Numbered from the stretch's first letter, positions 1-9,246 are shown. The stretch: DNA of 64,000 bases from Hartmannibacter diazotrophicus (GCF_900231165.1 NZ_LT960614.1:434001-498000), one strand, 5' to 3'. Numbers and translations: made by a program. Notes: generated by a model not told the origin, from the letters alone.

Positions 1-1131
1 GAGAGCGTCACCCGCGGTCACCCGGACAAGCTCTGCGACCAGATCAGCGACGCAGTCGTCGACGCCTTCCTGCGCCAGGACCCGAAGGCGCGCATTACCG
101 CCGAATGCGCGATTGCGACCGGCGTCGTCTTCGTCGCGGCCCGCTTTTCCGGCGAGGCGTCGGTGGATATTCCCCAGCTTGCCCGGCGTGTCATTGCCGA
201 GGCCGGTTACGAGAAGCATGTCTTCGACGCCCAGCGCGCGTCGATCCTGACGAGCTTTTCGGAAGTCGAGAGCCCGGCGGGTCCCCTTCATCCGCAATCG
301 CCGGCGGACGAGCAGGTGAATGCCTTCGGCTATGCCTGCGATGACTGCGAGACCTTGATGCCGCTGCCGATCGATCTCGCCCATCGCTTCGCCCGCCGCC
401 TCGATGACGCTCGAAATGAGTGTCCGGACCTCGGCCCCGACGGCAAGGTCCAGGTCTCGGTGCAGTACAAGGACGGCCGACCGGTCGCGATCGCCGATAT
501 TGCCGTGACGTCGGCGCTGCTGCAGCAGCTTGCGCCCAGCGACCATGAGGCCATCATCAGGGACCTGGTCCTCGCGCCGCCGTTGCCCGGCGGTCATCCG
601 GTCAGGGTGACGGCCGCAACGCGGCTCCACGTCAATCCCGGCGGTTCGTTCCTTTATGGCGGTCCGGCCCATCACGCCGGGCTGACGGGGCGCAAGACCG
701 GGATCGACACCTACGGAGACTTCGCGCGCCAAAGCGGATCGGCTCTCTCCGGCAAGGACATCGGCCGTATCGACCGGACCGGCGCCTACATGGCGCGCCT
801 TGCCGCCAAGGCGATCGTCGCCGCCGGATTGGCGCGGCGGGCGGAGGTGCATCTCGCCTATGCCATCGGCGAGGCCGAGCCAAGCAGCTTGGCGGTCAAT
901 TGCTTCGGCACTTCGCAGGTTGCCGAGGCCGAGATCGGGCGGCGCCTTTCGGCCCTGCTCGACTTTCGGCCCGGCGCCATCGCCGAGCGCTTTGCCTTTG
1001 CCGAACGGGTCGCACGTGCGGGAACGGAGGGGTTCTTCCGTCCGCTCGCCTGTTACGGCCACATGGGCCGCGCCGATCTTGATGTCCCCTGGGAGGACGC
1101 GGTGGACCTGGCCGAAGCCCTGCGGCGCTGA
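1..1131 (+). CDS. metK: S-adenosylmethionine synthetase-like protein, 5' truncated by the window edge
   Basis: MetK makes S-adenosylmethionine from methionine and ATP in the cytosol. The frame is open from base 1, so the first few codons lie outside the window; 376 residues are visible. Family motifs seen are GHPDKLCDQISDAVVD near the visible N-terminus, FGYACDDCETLMPLPI, AGLTGRK, IDTYGDF, SGKD and AYAIGEAEP. It is divergent: the usual active-site loop GAGDQG reads SPADEQ, and the GD before AGLTGRK reads HH. It may be a paralogue with reduced or altered activity rather than the housekeeping enzyme. It converges on the next gene with a two-base gap. Confidence 0.8.
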   Translation, partial: ESVTRGHPDKLCDQISDAVVDAFLRQDPKARITAECAIATGVVFVAARFSGEASVDIPQLARRVIAEAGYEKHVFDAQRASILTSFSEVESPAGPLHPQSPADEQVNAFGYACDDCETLMPLPIDLAHRFARRLDDARNECPDLGPDGKVQVSVQYKDGRPVAIADIAVTSALLQQLAPSDHEAIIRDLVLAPPLPGGHPVRVTAATRLHVNPGGSFLYGGPAHHAGLTGRKTGIDTYGDFARQSGSALSGKDIGRIDRTGAYMARLAAKAIVAAGLARRAEVHLAYAIGEAEPSSLAVNCFGTSQVAEAEIGRRLSALLDFRPGAIAERFAFAERVARAGTEGFFRPLACYGHMGRADLDVPWEDAVDLAEALRR

Positions 1132-1133
1132 AG

Positions 1134-1571
1134 CTATTCGTTGTCTGTTTCCGCCGGAGAGTGCAGACCGGTCGTGATCAGCGAGGCGGCGTACCAGAGA
1201 AGCGTCAGGGCCGGCGGCAAGGCGCGCCCCTTGCTCATCTGGTAGAAGGCGAGCGCCGTCATCGCGGCGGCTCCGACCTTGACGGGCTCAAGCCGGCGCA
1301 CGGCCGAAAAACTTGGTGCCGCCGGTGGCGCGCCGATGAGCGCGAGGCCGACCGCTTCCAGATCCTGAGCCGATAATGGGCCGGCTCCGGGATGGCTGAC
1401 GACGAGGCTGCCGGTGGCCGGACGCGGCGTCACCTCCTTGACGGCCGGAATCTGCTTCAGCTTCATGGCCGCCGCAGCCATGAGCAGAAGCTGCCCCTTT
1501 GAACTCGGCACCTTGAGACGGGACCGTCCCGGCATGCTGTGCATCAGGACGACTTCGACGGGCTTGGCCAT
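1134..1571 (-). CDS. HMA-like domain membrane protein
   Basis: A 145-residue protein. The first ~80 residues (VEVVLMHSMPGRSRLKVP and onward) look like the heavy-metal-associated-like fold found in small proteins near metal-transport genes, but no CxxC metal site is visible, so metal binding is not supported. Two hydrophobic stretches at about residues 98-110 and 117-133 suggest a C-terminal hairpin in the inner membrane. It lies 12 bases downstream of the small alanine-rich gene on the same strand, so the two are probably co-transcribed. The function is unknown. Confidence 0.6.
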   Translation of the reverse strand: MAKPVEVVLMHSMPGRSRLKVPSSKGQLLLMAAAAMKLKQIPAVKEVTPRPATGSLVVSHPGAGPLSAQDLEAVGLALIGAPPAAPSFSAVRRLEPVKVGAAAMTALAFYQMSKGRALPPALTLLWYAASLITTGLHSPAETDNE

Positions 1572-1583
1572 GGGGTCGCCGCC

Positions 1584-1925
1584 TCAGGCTGACGGTTGGG
1601 GTGAGGCGGTCGCCGCATCGGCCTCGTCCGACGCAGCCGCTGCGTCAGATGCTGCGTCTGCCTTGGCCGCTGCGGCCCCGGAAGCACCGGTTGCGGCCGC
1701 GCTGGCGGCATGCATCTCCGCCACGAATTCGGCCCTTGCCTCCTCATAGAGGTCTTCGGCCGTTTCCATCGCCTCGGCCGCCTTGATGCGCGCCTCGTAG
1801 GCGGTTGCCATTCCGACCTTCATCGCCTGCTTGGCGAAGGGCTGGGCGTGTTTCCAAAGTCTCGGTCCCAGCAACGCAGCTGCCGCGCCGACTGCCGCAC
1901 CCACGGCGAATTTGGCAAGTGACAT
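1584..1925 (-). CDS. small alanine-rich membrane-anchored protein (DUF5132-like)
   Basis: A 113-residue protein with one N-terminal hydrophobic segment (LAKFAVGAAVGAAAALLG) followed by an amphipathic, Ala/Glu-rich helix and a low-complexity Ala/Asp/Ser tail. The ATG at 1925 is chosen because AGGAG lies 7 bases upstream; a TTG one codon earlier is also open. The layout resembles DUF5132 proteins, which often sit beside HMA-like genes as here, but this is a resemblance only. No enzymatic motif is present. Confidence 0.55.
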   Translation of the reverse strand: MSLAKFAVGAAVGAAAALLGPRLWKHAQPFAKQAMKVGMATAYEARIKAAEAMETAEDLYEEARAEFVAEMHAASAAATGASGAAAAKADAASDAAAASDEADAATASPQPSA

Positions 1926-2789
1926 CAAAACACTCCTGAATTCTCGCGCGGCGGCAGCATCGTCCCGCCCATCGGATCATAGTCGCCTATTTTCGTGACA
2001 ACCACTTTCGCCGGTTGGGGCCTTTCCCGGCACCCTTGCCAGACCCGGCAATGGGCAACCACCATTCCCTTACCATCGTCTGCAATCCTTGCCCGGATTG
2101 AAATGACTTGAATCAAGAAGGCCCCGGGCATCGGCGCGCCTGCGCTGAGGCGAATGCCAGGCCTCGCTCGCCGAAGTGCGCAATCCCGGCAATGGACGGC
2201 GGCAGAAAGGCGTTCCGGCGCGAGAGCTGGCAACGTAACAGATTTGTTTCAAAATACAGGCGAAGAGAAACACTCATTTTCGCGGGGTTACGGTGAAATC
2301 TTTAGCGTAAAACGTTGTAATTTTTGAATTTATTGTAAGTCGCACGGATTCATTGAAGTTCATAGAACTGTCATGTAGCGCCAATAAGACAGCGGCGAGA
2401 GGCTGATGATATGGAAAGCATATTGTTTCGACTTTGAAACAATCGGTTTTGTTGTCGATCAAGCCATTCTTCCCTTCCCTCTCATGGCAGAGGACATCGG
2501 CATGTTCACCGCACGAGGGCCAGCCCCCGCCGCACGCGGCGCGCTCATGCTGCTCCGTACCGTGTCGCAGGCCGTCATTCCCGGCATGCCGGCCGGCCGT
2601 TCATTCTTCCAGGATTGCTGCGCCGGGGCAGGGGCTTGCCGCCCCGAGGGCCACGGCAGCCACCCGCACGGCGCAGCCAACAGCATCGGGGAGCGGACCT
2701 CTCGACGAGGCGCGCGAACCGGACGGCCCGGACAGCCGAGGCCGGAAGACCAACAAGGCTGAGTATCTTCAAGATCAAGGAGAATGATG
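1926..2789. other. 864-bp intergenic region upstream of pstS
   Basis: No convincing gene. Bases ~2220-2460 are AT-rich and hold the pstS promoter region, including a candidate Pho box and a 7-bp dyad TTGTTTC...GAAACAA at 2423-2442. Bases 2460-2780 return to high GC, suggesting a long untranslated leader or an unrecognised element. Short open frames here lack ribosome binding sites or family resemblance. Confidence 0.5.
2357..2374 (+). promoter_or_regulatory. candidate Pho box upstream of pstS
   Basis: Two 7-base direct repeats four bases apart, AGTTCAT-AGAA-CTGTCAT. The second matches the PhoB half-site CTGTCAT exactly; the first matches in its last four bases (TCAT). Position upstream of pstSCAB fits phosphate-starvation control by PhoB, which is not encoded in the window. 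The leader of ~410 bases is longer than usual, which weakens the call. Confidence 0.5.
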
Positions 2790-3845
2790 ATGTCGAAATT
2801 CCTCAAGGGTCTGCAGGCGGCGCTGCTCGGCAGCGCGCTTCTGGCCGGCGGTGCAGCGGCCCATGCCGCCGACATCTCCGGTGCCGGCGCGACCTTCCCC
2901 TATCCGATCTATTCGCAGTGGGCGCAGGCCTACAAGGAGAAGACCGGCACGGGCCTCAACTACCAGGCCATCGGCTCCGGCGGCGGCATCAAGCAGATCG
3001 AGGCCCGCACGGTGACCTTCGGCGCTTCCGACAAGCCGTTGGACGGCGACGAGCTGAAGGCCAACACGCTGGTCCAGTTCCCGACCGTCATGGGCGGCAT
3101 CGTTCCGGTCGTGAACGTCAAGGGCATCAAGCCGGGTGAACTGGTTCTCGACGGCAAGACGCTGGCCGAGATCTATGCGGGCAAGATCACCAAGTGGAAC
3201 GACGCGGCGGTCGCCAAGCTCAATCCGAAGGTCAAGCTCCCCGACGCCGCGATCGCCGTCGTCTATCGCTCGGACGGATCGGGCACGACCTTCAACTTCA
3301 CCTACTATCTCGCCGCCGTCGACGCGGCCTGGAAGAGCGACATCGGCGTCAACACCTCGGTCGAGTGGCCCGTCGGCATCGGCGCCAAGGGCAACCAGGG
3401 CGTGGCGGCGAGCGTCGGCCAGACGGCGAATTCGATCGGCTATGTCGAATACGCCTATGCCCTTCAGAACAAGATGACCTACACGGACATGCTCAACGCC
3501 GACGGCAAGCGCGTTGCTCCGAAGGCGGAAGCCTTCGCCGCCGCCGCCGCCAATGCCGACTGGAAGAGCCAGCCGGGCTTCGGCGTCATCCTCGCCAACC
3601 AGCCGGGCAAGGGCTCCTGGCCGATGACCGCCGCGACCTTCATCCTGATGCACTCCGACGCGACGGATGCGGCGGCCTCCGCCGAAGCGCTCAAGTTCTT
3701 CGACTGGGCCTATGGCAAGGGCGACAAGATGGCCGCCAAGCTGGACTACATCCCGATGCCCGACAGCGTCGTGAAGTCGGTCAAGGCCGAATGGGCGGAG
3801 ATCAAGGGCAAGGACGGCAAGCCCGTCTACGCCGCGATGCACTGA
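2790..3845 (+). CDS. pstS: phosphate ABC transporter, periplasmic phosphate-binding protein
   Basis: PstS binds inorganic phosphate in the periplasm and delivers it to PstCAB. The 351-residue protein begins with a Sec signal peptide ([14 protein letters not shown] to AHA-A) and the mature protein starts near [18 protein letters not shown], the family hallmark. [13 protein letters not shown] and the GASDKPL loop are phosphate-binding regions. Three ATGs occur in a row (2784, 2787, 2790). AAGGAG at 2777-2782 is best spaced for the third. It is first in pstSCAB, with a stable hairpin after it. Confidence 0.95.
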   Translation: MSKFLKGLQAALLGSALLAGGAAAHAADISGAGATFPYPIYSQWAQAYKEKTGTGLNYQAIGSGGGIKQIEARTVTFGASDKPLDGDELKANTLVQFPTVMGGIVPVVNVKGIKPGELVLDGKTLAEIYAGKITKWNDAAVAKLNPKVKLPDAAIAVVYRSDGSGTTFNFTYYLAAVDAAWKSDIGVNTSVEWPVGIGAKGNQGVAASVGQTANSIGYVEYAYALQNKMTYTDMLNADGKRVAPKAEAFAAAAANADWKSQPGFGVILANQPGKGSWPMTAATFILMHSDATDAAASAEALKFFDWAYGKGDKMAAKLDYIPMPDSVVKSVKAEWAEIKGKDGKPVYAAMH

Positions 3846-3875
3846 GACCGGATTTCCCGTCTCCCTGACCTTACT

Positions 3876-3901
3876 GGCGGGGCCGGCTTTCCGGTCCCGC
3901 C
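3876..3901 (+). terminator. hairpin between pstS and pstC (attenuator or mRNA-stabilising stem)
   Basis: GGCGGGGCCGG and CCGGTCCCGCC form an 11-bp stem with one G-U pair and a CTTT loop. No U-tract follows, so it is more likely a partial terminator or a 3' stabiliser that lets PstS be made in excess over the membrane subunits than a full stop. Confidence 0.6.
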
Positions 3902-3922
3902 ACCATCCTTGCAAGAGTGCCC

Positions 3923-4900
3923 ATGGTTGCCATCGCCGACGAAAAAGCAGTCGCCAGACCCCGCAGGGCGGCGCGCCTGCCGCACAGTTTCGACCGGGTG
4001 TTTGCCTCGCTGACGCTGGCGGCGGCATTGGCCGTCCTCGTCGTCCTGTCGGGCGTTTTCCTGTCGCTCGGCATCGGCGCCTGGCCCGCGCTCAGAACCT
4101 TCGGTCCGGCCTTCTTCGTCACGGCGGCCTGGAACCCGGTGACCGACAAGTTCGGTGCGCTGGCGCCGCTCTGGGGCACGCTTGTCACCTCGGTCATCGC
4201 CATGCTGCTGGCCATTCCCTTCGGCTTCGGCATCGCGATCTTCCTGACGGAGCTCTGTCCCCGGCCCTTGCGCCGGCCCATCGGCATCGCGCTCGAACTC
4301 CTCGCCGGCATTCCCTCGATCATCTACGGCATCTGGGGCATGTTCGTGCTTGCCCCCTTCATGCAGACGTCCGTCCAGCCCTTCCTGATCGACACGCTCG
4401 GCAATCTGCCCGTCATCGGCGCCGCCTTCGCCGGCCCGCCCTACGGGATCGGCGTTTTGACCGCCTCGCTGATCCTGGCGGTCATGGTGCTGCCCTTCAT
4501 CGCCTCGCTGTCGCGCGATGTCTTCATGACGGTGCCCGATGTGCTGAAGGAAGCGGCCTACGGCATGGGCCTGACGACCTGGGAAGTGAACCGCCACATC
4601 GTCATTCCCCATGTCCGCAGCGCGCTCGTCGGCGGCGTCATGCTGGCGCTCGGCCGCGCCCTCGGCGAGACGATGGCCGTCACCTTCGTCATCGGCAACG
4701 CGCATCGCATCTCCGCGTCGATTCTCGCGCCCGGCACGACGATTTCGGCCGCCATCGCCAACGAGTTCACCGAGGCGACGACACCGCTCTACACCTCGTC
4801 CCTGATCGCGCTCGGCCTGCTGCTCTTCGCGCTCACGTTCATCGTGCTGGTCGTCGCGCAACTGATGCTCGCGCGCATCCGGCGCAAGGCGGAGGGCTGA
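3923..4900 (+). CDS. pstC: phosphate ABC transporter, permease PstC
   Basis: Inner-membrane permease of the high-affinity phosphate transporter. About 325 residues with six or so membrane segments, beginning at about residue 30 ([19 protein letters not shown]). The ABC-coupling loop is typical ([33 protein letters not shown]). ATG 3923 is chosen; a GTG two codons earlier (3917) is also possible. PstA starts four bases after its stop. Confidence 0.93.
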   Translation: MVAIADEKAVARPRRAARLPHSFDRVFASLTLAAALAVLVVLSGVFLSLGIGAWPALRTFGPAFFVTAAWNPVTDKFGALAPLWGTLVTSVIAMLLAIPFGFGIAIFLTELCPRPLRRPIGIALELLAGIPSIIYGIWGMFVLAPFMQTSVQPFLIDTLGNLPVIGAAFAGPPYGIGVLTASLILAVMVLPFIASLSRDVFMTVPDVLKEAAYGMGLTTWEVNRHIVIPHVRSALVGGVMLALGRALGETMAVTFVIGNAHRISASILAPGTTISAAIANEFTEATTPLYTSSLIALGLLLFALTFIVLVVAQLMLARIRRKAEG

Positions 4901-4904
4901 ACCG

Positions 4905-5747
4905 ATGGCAAGCCGCATGGCCAGACGACGAGCCGTCAACGCCGTGATGATGACGCTGAGCGCCGGTGCCGCGTTGGCCGGCCTCGTCGTCCTCGCGCTC
5001 ATCCTTTTCCATCTTGTGGTGCGCGGCGCAGCCGGCCTCGGAGCATCCGTCTTCGCGCTGGATACGCCGCCGCCGGACGGGATCGGCGGTCTCAGGAACG
5101 CGATCGTCGGCTCATTCCTGATGAGCGCCGCAGCCTTGGCGATCGGCGCGCCGATCGGCATCCTCGCCGGCACCTATCTTGCCGAATACGGCCGCTACAG
5201 CCGCCTGTCCGCCGTGCTCCGGATCATCAACGACATCCTGCTCTCGGCACCCTCCATCGTCGTCGGCCTCTTCGTCTACGAGATCCTGGTGGTGACGCTC
5301 GGGCATTTCTCGGCGCTCGCCGGCGCAGTCGCCCTCTCCATCCTCGTCATCCCGACCGTCGTGCGCACGACGGAGGACATGCTGCGCCTCGTCCCCGACA
5401 GCCTGCGCGAGGCTGGCATCGCCATCGGCGCGCCGCGATGGGTGGTCATTCGCAAGGTCTCCTACCGGGCTGCCCGCGCCGGCATGGTCACGGGCATCCT
5501 GCTGGCGGTCGCCCGGATCGCCGGAGAGACCGCGCCCTTGCTCTTTACAGCGCTCAACAACCAGTTCTTCAGCCTCGATCCGCTGGCGCCGATGGCCTCG
5601 CTGCCGATCGTGATCTTCCAGTTCGCGCTCAGTCCCTATGAGAGCTGGCAGAACCTTGCCTGGACCGGCGCGCTGCTGATCACCGTCACCGTGCTGGCGC
5701 TGTCGGTCGTCGCCCGCATTCTGACCCGCACAAGGGACGAAAGATGA
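4905..5747 (+). CDS. pstA: phosphate ABC transporter, permease PstA
   Basis: Second permease subunit, pairing with PstC in the inner membrane. 280 residues with about six hydrophobic segments. The conserved cytoplasmic loop contains [20 protein letters not shown], and [14 protein letters not shown] is characteristic of PstA. A GGAGG-type ribosome site lies in the 3' end of pstC. Its stop overlaps the pstB start by four bases (ATGA), implying translational coupling. Confidence 0.94.
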   Translation: MASRMARRRAVNAVMMTLSAGAALAGLVVLALILFHLVVRGAAGLGASVFALDTPPPDGIGGLRNAIVGSFLMSAAALAIGAPIGILAGTYLAEYGRYSRLSAVLRIINDILLSAPSIVVGLFVYEILVVTLGHFSALAGAVALSILVIPTVVRTTEDMLRLVPDSLREAGIAIGAPRWVVIRKVSYRAARAGMVTGILLAVARIAGETAPLLFTALNNQFFSLDPLAPMASLPIVIFQFALSPYESWQNLAWTGALLITVTVLALSVVARILTRTRDER

Positions 5748-6571
5748 GCAATGAACCTCTCCTTGACCGGCACCCGCAGGACGCGGCGGCGGCCGCCCCG
5801 GCCAAGGCGCGCCAGGCGCCCGTCCGTGTGTCGATCCGCAACCTCAATTTCCATTACGGGCAGACGCGGGCGCTGAAGGACATCAACCTCGACCTGCCGG
5901 ACCGCACGGTTACCGCCTTCATCGGCCCCTCGGGTTGCGGCAAGTCCACTCTGTTGCGGGTGCTCAACCGCATGTACGACCTTTATCCGAACCAGCGGGC
6001 GGACGGCGAGGTGCTGCTCGACGGCGACAACATCCTCGCGCGCGGCGCGGACCTCAACAACCTGCGCGCCAGGGTCGGCATGGTCTTCCAGAAGCCGACG
6101 CCCTTTCCGATGTCGATTTTCGAGAACATCGCCTTCGGGCTGCGCCAGTCGACCGACATGGCCGGAAGCGAGATCGCCGACCGTGTCGAGCAGGCGCTGC
6201 GCCGCGCCGCGCTCTGGGACGAGGTCAAGGACAAGCTCGGCAAGTCCGGCCAGAGCCTGTCAGGCGGCCAGCAACAGCGGCTCTGCATCGCCCGCACCAT
6301 CGCGGTCGAGCCGGAAGTCCTCCTTCTCGACGAGCCGGCCTCCGCGCTCGATCCGATCTCGACCGCCAAGATCGAGAACCTGATCGAGGAACTGAAGGAG
6401 GATTATTGCATCTGCATCGTCACCCACAACATGCACCAGGCGATCCGCGTCTCGCAGAAGACCGCCTTCATGTATCTCGGCGAACTCGTCGAGGCGGGGG
6501 ACACCGAGCAGATTTTTGTGACGCCGCGCAACGAGCGCACGAAGGACTATGTCACCGGCCGCTTTGGCTGA
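5744..6571 (+). CDS. pstB: phosphate ABC transporter, ATPase PstB
   Basis: Cytoplasmic ATPase that powers phosphate import. 275 residues with Walker [11 protein letters not shown]-loop [16 protein letters not shown] signature [16 protein letters not shown], Walker [14 protein letters not shown] and H-loop IVTHNM, all intact. It is last in the pst operon. The usual phoU and phoB genes do not follow; the next gene (hypE) converges from the other strand after 46 bases. Confidence 0.96.
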   Translation: MSNEPLLDRHPQDAAAAAPAKARQAPVRVSIRNLNFHYGQTRALKDINLDLPDRTVTAFIGPSGCGKSTLLRVLNRMYDLYPNQRADGEVLLDGDNILARGADLNNLRARVGMVFQKPTPFPMSIFENIAFGLRQSTDMAGSEIADRVEQALRRAALWDEVKDKLGKSGQSLSGGQQQRLCIARTIAVEPEVLLLDEPASALDPISTAKIENLIEELKEDYCICIVTHNMHQAIRVSQKTAFMYLGELVEAGDTEQIFVTPRNERTKDYVTGRFG

Positions 6572-6572
6572 C

Positions 6573-6596
6573 GTCGGAGGCTATTACTTCTCCGGC
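6573..6596 (+). terminator. weak hairpin between converging pstB and hypE
   Basis: GTCGGAG and CTCCGGC form a 7-bp stem with one G-U pair and a 10-base loop, followed on the plus strand by TAAATAAATAG. It sits in the 46-base gap between the two converging genes, where a terminator is expected, but the U-tract is poor. Confidence 0.35.
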
Positions 6597-6617
6597 TAAA
6601 TAAATAGATGCCTCGCC

Positions 6618-7685
6618 TTAGCAGATGCGCGGGAGTTGCTCGCCCACGAGCATGTCGACGATGCGGCTACCGCCGAAAAGCGTCTTCATCTCGACGCGTC
6701 CAGCCGTTCCCTCGGTGACGCTGCCGATGATCGCCGCATCCCGGCCTTCCGGCACTCTGCGCATGGCGGCAAGCGCCGCCTCGGCCTCATCCGGCGGCAC
6801 GAAAAGAACCAGCGTGCCCTCGTTGGCAAGATAAAGCGGATCGAAGCCGAGGATCTCGCAAAAGCCGCGAATGTCGGGCTTCAACGGCAGGGACGTTTCC
6901 TCCAGCACGATCCGAAGGCCCGCCGACGCCGCGATTTCGTTGAGCGCGGCCGCAAGCCCGCCACGGGTCGCATCGCGCGCGGCGCGAAGATTCGGGGCGG
7001 CCTTGGCGACGGCCTCCATCAGTGCGTTCAGTGGCGCGCAATCGCTGGCGATGTCCGTCTCGAGCGCAAGGTCGCCGCGCGCCGCAAGGATCGCCGCACC
7101 GTGGTGGCCGAGGAAGCCGTTGACGATGGCAACGTCGCCCGGCCGCACCCGGTGTGCGCCGAGATCGGTGCCAGGCGGGATGACGCCGACACCGGCCGTG
7201 GTGACGAAGAGCTTGTCGGCGGCCCCCATCGCCACGACCTTGGTGTCGCCCGTGACGATGGCGACACCGGAAAGGTCGGCGGCTTGCCGCATGGACGCCG
7301 CGACCCGGCGCAGCGTCTCCACCTCGCAGCCTTCCTCGATGATGAAGGAGGCCGAGAGCCATTTCGGTTTCGCGCCGCCGACGGCCAGATCATTGACCGT
7401 GCCGTAGACGGCGAGTTTGCCGATATCGCCGCCGGGAAAGAACAGCGGATCGACGACAAAGCTGTCGGTGGTGAAGGCGAGCCGGCCGCCGTTCAGAAGC
7501 TCGGGCGTCGGATCGAGCCGGGCCTGGTCCTCCATGGCGCCGGTCTCGGGGTTGTAGAAGGCCGAGACGAAGACGTCCTCGACGAGGTCGCGCATCGCCT
7601 TGCCGCCCCCGCCGTGGGCGAGGGTGACGCGGGTCGCGTTGGTCTTGTGGAAGGCGGGCTTTACGGGAGGCATGGGGGCGTTCAT
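6618..7685 (-). CDS. hypE: hydrogenase maturation protein HypE (carbamoyl dehydratase)
   Basis: HypE takes a carbamoyl group from HypF onto its C-terminal cysteine and dehydrates it with ATP to a thiocyanate, the source of the CN ligands of [NiFe] sites. The 355-residue protein ends in the obligatory PRIC and carries the AIR-synthetase-type motifs HGGGGKAMRDLV, GDTKV and DATRGGLAAALNE. ATG 7685 is chosen because the longer frame runs back through hypD in another frame. It overlaps the hypD stop by four bases and is the last gene of the hup/hyp series. Confidence 0.95.
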   Translation of the reverse strand: MNAPMPPVKPAFHKTNATRVTLAHGGGGKAMRDLVEDVFVSAFYNPETGAMEDQARLDPTPELLNGGRLAFTTDSFVVDPLFFPGGDIGKLAVYGTVNDLAVGGAKPKWLSASFIIEEGCEVETLRRVAASMRQAADLSGVAIVTGDTKVVAMGAADKLFVTTAGVGVIPPGTDLGAHRVRPGDVAIVNGFLGHHGAAILAARGDLALETDIASDCAPLNALMEAVAKAAPNLRAARDATRGGLAAALNEIAASAGLRIVLEETSLPLKPDIRGFCEILGFDPLYLANEGTLVLFVPPDEAEAALAAMRRVPEGRDAAIIGSVTEGTAGRVEMKTLFGGSRIVDMLVGEQLPRIC

Positions 7686-8821
7686 TCCGCTGCCTCCAGA
7701 CGGGCGCCGCCATATTGGTAATAGGCGGCGCAGGCGCCTTCCGAGGAGACCATCAGCGCGCCGAGAGGGTGCTCCGGCAGGCACTCAGTGCCGAATTTCG
7801 GACAGGCGGTCGGCTTCACGAGACCCTTGATGACGTCGCCGCAGCGGCAGCCTTCCGGCTCGCGGCCGGAGGTCTTGCCGGCGCCATAGCCGACGCCGAA
7901 TTTTTCCTCCGCATCGAAGGTGGCGAAGGCGGGCCGGATCTTGACGCCCGAGTGGTCGATCTCGCCAAGCCCGCGCCAGTCGAATTTCTCGCGCGGCTCA
8001 AAGACGGCATCGATCGCGGCCATGGCCTGCGGGTTGCCATCCTCCGGCACCACGCGGGCATACTGGTTCTCGATCTCGGCGCGGCCCTCGGCGAGTTGCT
8101 CCAGCACCATGGCAACGGATTGCAGAAGGTCGAGCGGCTCGAAGCCGGCAATCACGAGTGGCTTGCCGAACTCCTCGGCGATGAAACGGTAGGGCTTCGC
8201 GCCGATGATCATGGAGACATGACCCGGCCCGACGAAGCCGTCGATCCGCATCTCCGGGTCTTCCAGGATGGCGCGGAGCGGCGGCGGCACCAGGATGTGG
8301 TTGCAGAAGAGCGAGAAATTGGTGACGTCGTCTCGCGCGGCGGCAAGCACGGTCAGTGCGGTTGCCGGCATCGTCGTCTCGAAGCCGAGCCCGAAGAAGA
8401 CCACCTGCCGCTCCGGGTGCTTCCTCGCGAGCGCCAACGCGTCGAGCGGCGAATAGACCATGCGGATGTCGGCGCCGTCCGCCTTCGTCTGCAGGAGGCT
8501 CTTCGAGGTGCCCGGCACGCGCATGGCATCACCGAAAGTCGTGAAGATGACGCCCTCGCGCTCGGCGATCTCGATGCAGTCGTCGACCCGGCTCATTGGC
8601 AGCACGCAGACCGGGCAGCCGGGGCCGTGGACGAACTCGAGGCCCGCCGGTACCAGTCGGTCGAGGCCGTAGCGGAAGATCGCGTGGGTGTGTCCGCCGC
8701 AGATCTCCATGACGTTGACCGGCTTGTCGGCCGTGCCGCCGGCGAGCGGAACGAGATGCTCGATGCGGGCGAGAAGCTTGCGCGCGAGCGCCGGATCGCG
8801 GAATTCGTCGACGTATTTCAT
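7682..8821 (-). CDS. hypD: hydrogenase maturation protein HypD
   Basis: HypD carries a [4Fe-4S] cluster and, with HypC, is the scaffold on which Fe(CN)2CO is built. The 379-residue protein shows CGGHTHAIFRYG (catalytic cysteine), GPGCPVC, and C-terminal cluster cysteines in EGCRCGDVIKG, CPKFGTEC and SSEGACAAYY. ATG 8821 overlaps the hypC stop by four bases; the longer upstream frame is Arg-rich shadow sequence. Cytoplasmic. Confidence 0.95.
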   Translation of the reverse strand: MKYVDEFRDPALARKLLARIEHLVPLAGGTADKPVNVMEICGGHTHAIFRYGLDRLVPAGLEFVHGPGCPVCVLPMSRVDDCIEIAEREGVIFTTFGDAMRVPGTSKSLLQTKADGADIRMVYSPLDALALARKHPERQVVFFGLGFETTMPATALTVLAAARDDVTNFSLFCNHILVPPPLRAILEDPEMRIDGFVGPGHVSMIIGAKPYRFIAEEFGKPLVIAGFEPLDLLQSVAMVLEQLAEGRAEIENQYARVVPEDGNPQAMAAIDAVFEPREKFDWRGLGEIDHSGVKIRPAFATFDAEEKFGVGYGAGKTSGREPEGCRCGDVIKGLVKPTACPKFGTECLPEHPLGALMVSSEGACAAYYQYGGARLEAAE

Positions 8822-9108
8822 TGCGAGGCCTCCAGCATCTCGGCCGAGCGGCGCATGGCCTCGATTTCCTCTTCGGCCTCGCCGAGTTCGGCAAGGGCCG
8901 CGAGCGTGAGGCGCGCCTCCTCCTCGTCGATGAGGCTGAGGGCGAAGCCGACATGGACGAGCACCCAGCCGCCGACGACGTCGTCCACCTTGTCGGTGAC
9001 GACGCAGGCGAGATTGACCTCGCGCCGGACGCCGGAGACGTCGACGAGGCCCATCAGGCGCTCCGGATCGGTGATCGCGATCACCTGGCCGGGAATTCCG
9101 AGACACAT
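8818..9108 (-). CDS. hypC: hydrogenase maturation chaperone HypC
   Basis: Small chaperone that binds HypD through its N-terminal cysteine and delivers the Fe(CN)2CO group to the large subunit. 96 residues starting MCLGIPGQVI, the signature C-x-G-x-P, with an acidic C-terminal helix. GGAGG lies upstream of the ATG. It starts hypCDE, 137 bases after the hupR stop; that gap holds two dyads and may carry its own promoter. A second family member, HupF, is encoded at 15039-15359. Confidence 0.95.
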   Translation of the reverse strand: MCLGIPGQVIAITDPERLMGLVDVSGVRREVNLACVVTDKVDDVVGGWVLVHVGFALSLIDEEEARLTLAALAELGEAEEEIEAMRRSAEMLEASQ

Positions 9109-9139
9109 GGCTTCCTCCAGTGCGCGCGAGGCGCCCTAG

Positions 9140-9186
9140 ATCACGATGCGATTGGATCGAATTGGTCCAATCTCATAAAACGTGAT
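9140..9186. repeat. nested dyad upstream of hypC
   Basis: ATCACG (9140-9145) pairs with CGTGAT (9181-9186), and inside them GATTGGA pairs with TCCAATC around a TCGAATTGG centre. This looks like a Rhizobiales intergenic palindrome or an operator for hypCDE; the sequence alone does not separate these. Confidence 0.4.
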
Positions 9187-9202
9187 CGGTTCTTATAATC
9201 TG

Positions 9203-9246
9203 GAGCGGGATTGCGAAAACGGCTGACACATTTCGCAATCCCGCTC
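9203..9246. terminator. 16-bp perfect inverted repeat at the hupR stop
   Basis: GAGCGGGATTGCGAAA (9203-9218) is followed 12 bases later by its exact reverse complement (9231-9246). It touches the hupR stop codon at 9246-9248. There is no U-run on either side, so it is either a strong stem at the 3' end of hupR mRNA or one copy of a dispersed intergenic palindrome. Confidence 0.6.

Noticed and set aside
105-344. 79-codon plus-strand frame inside the MetK-like gene
   Set aside because: Arg/Gly-rich shadow of the metK frame; no ribosome site or family motif.
2274-2462. 62-codon minus-strand frame upstream of pstS
   Set aside because: AT-rich promoter DNA; no ribosome site or resemblance to known proteins.
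2406-2787. Two overlapping plus-strand frames upstream of pstS
   Set aside because: No ribosome site, no family resemblance, and they run into the pstS leader; region behaves as a promoter/leader.
3827-5173. 448-codon minus-strand frame opposite pstC/pstA
   Set aside because: Antisense shadow of high-GC membrane-protein genes, rich in Arg/Asp/Gly repeats; pstC and pstA are unambiguous.
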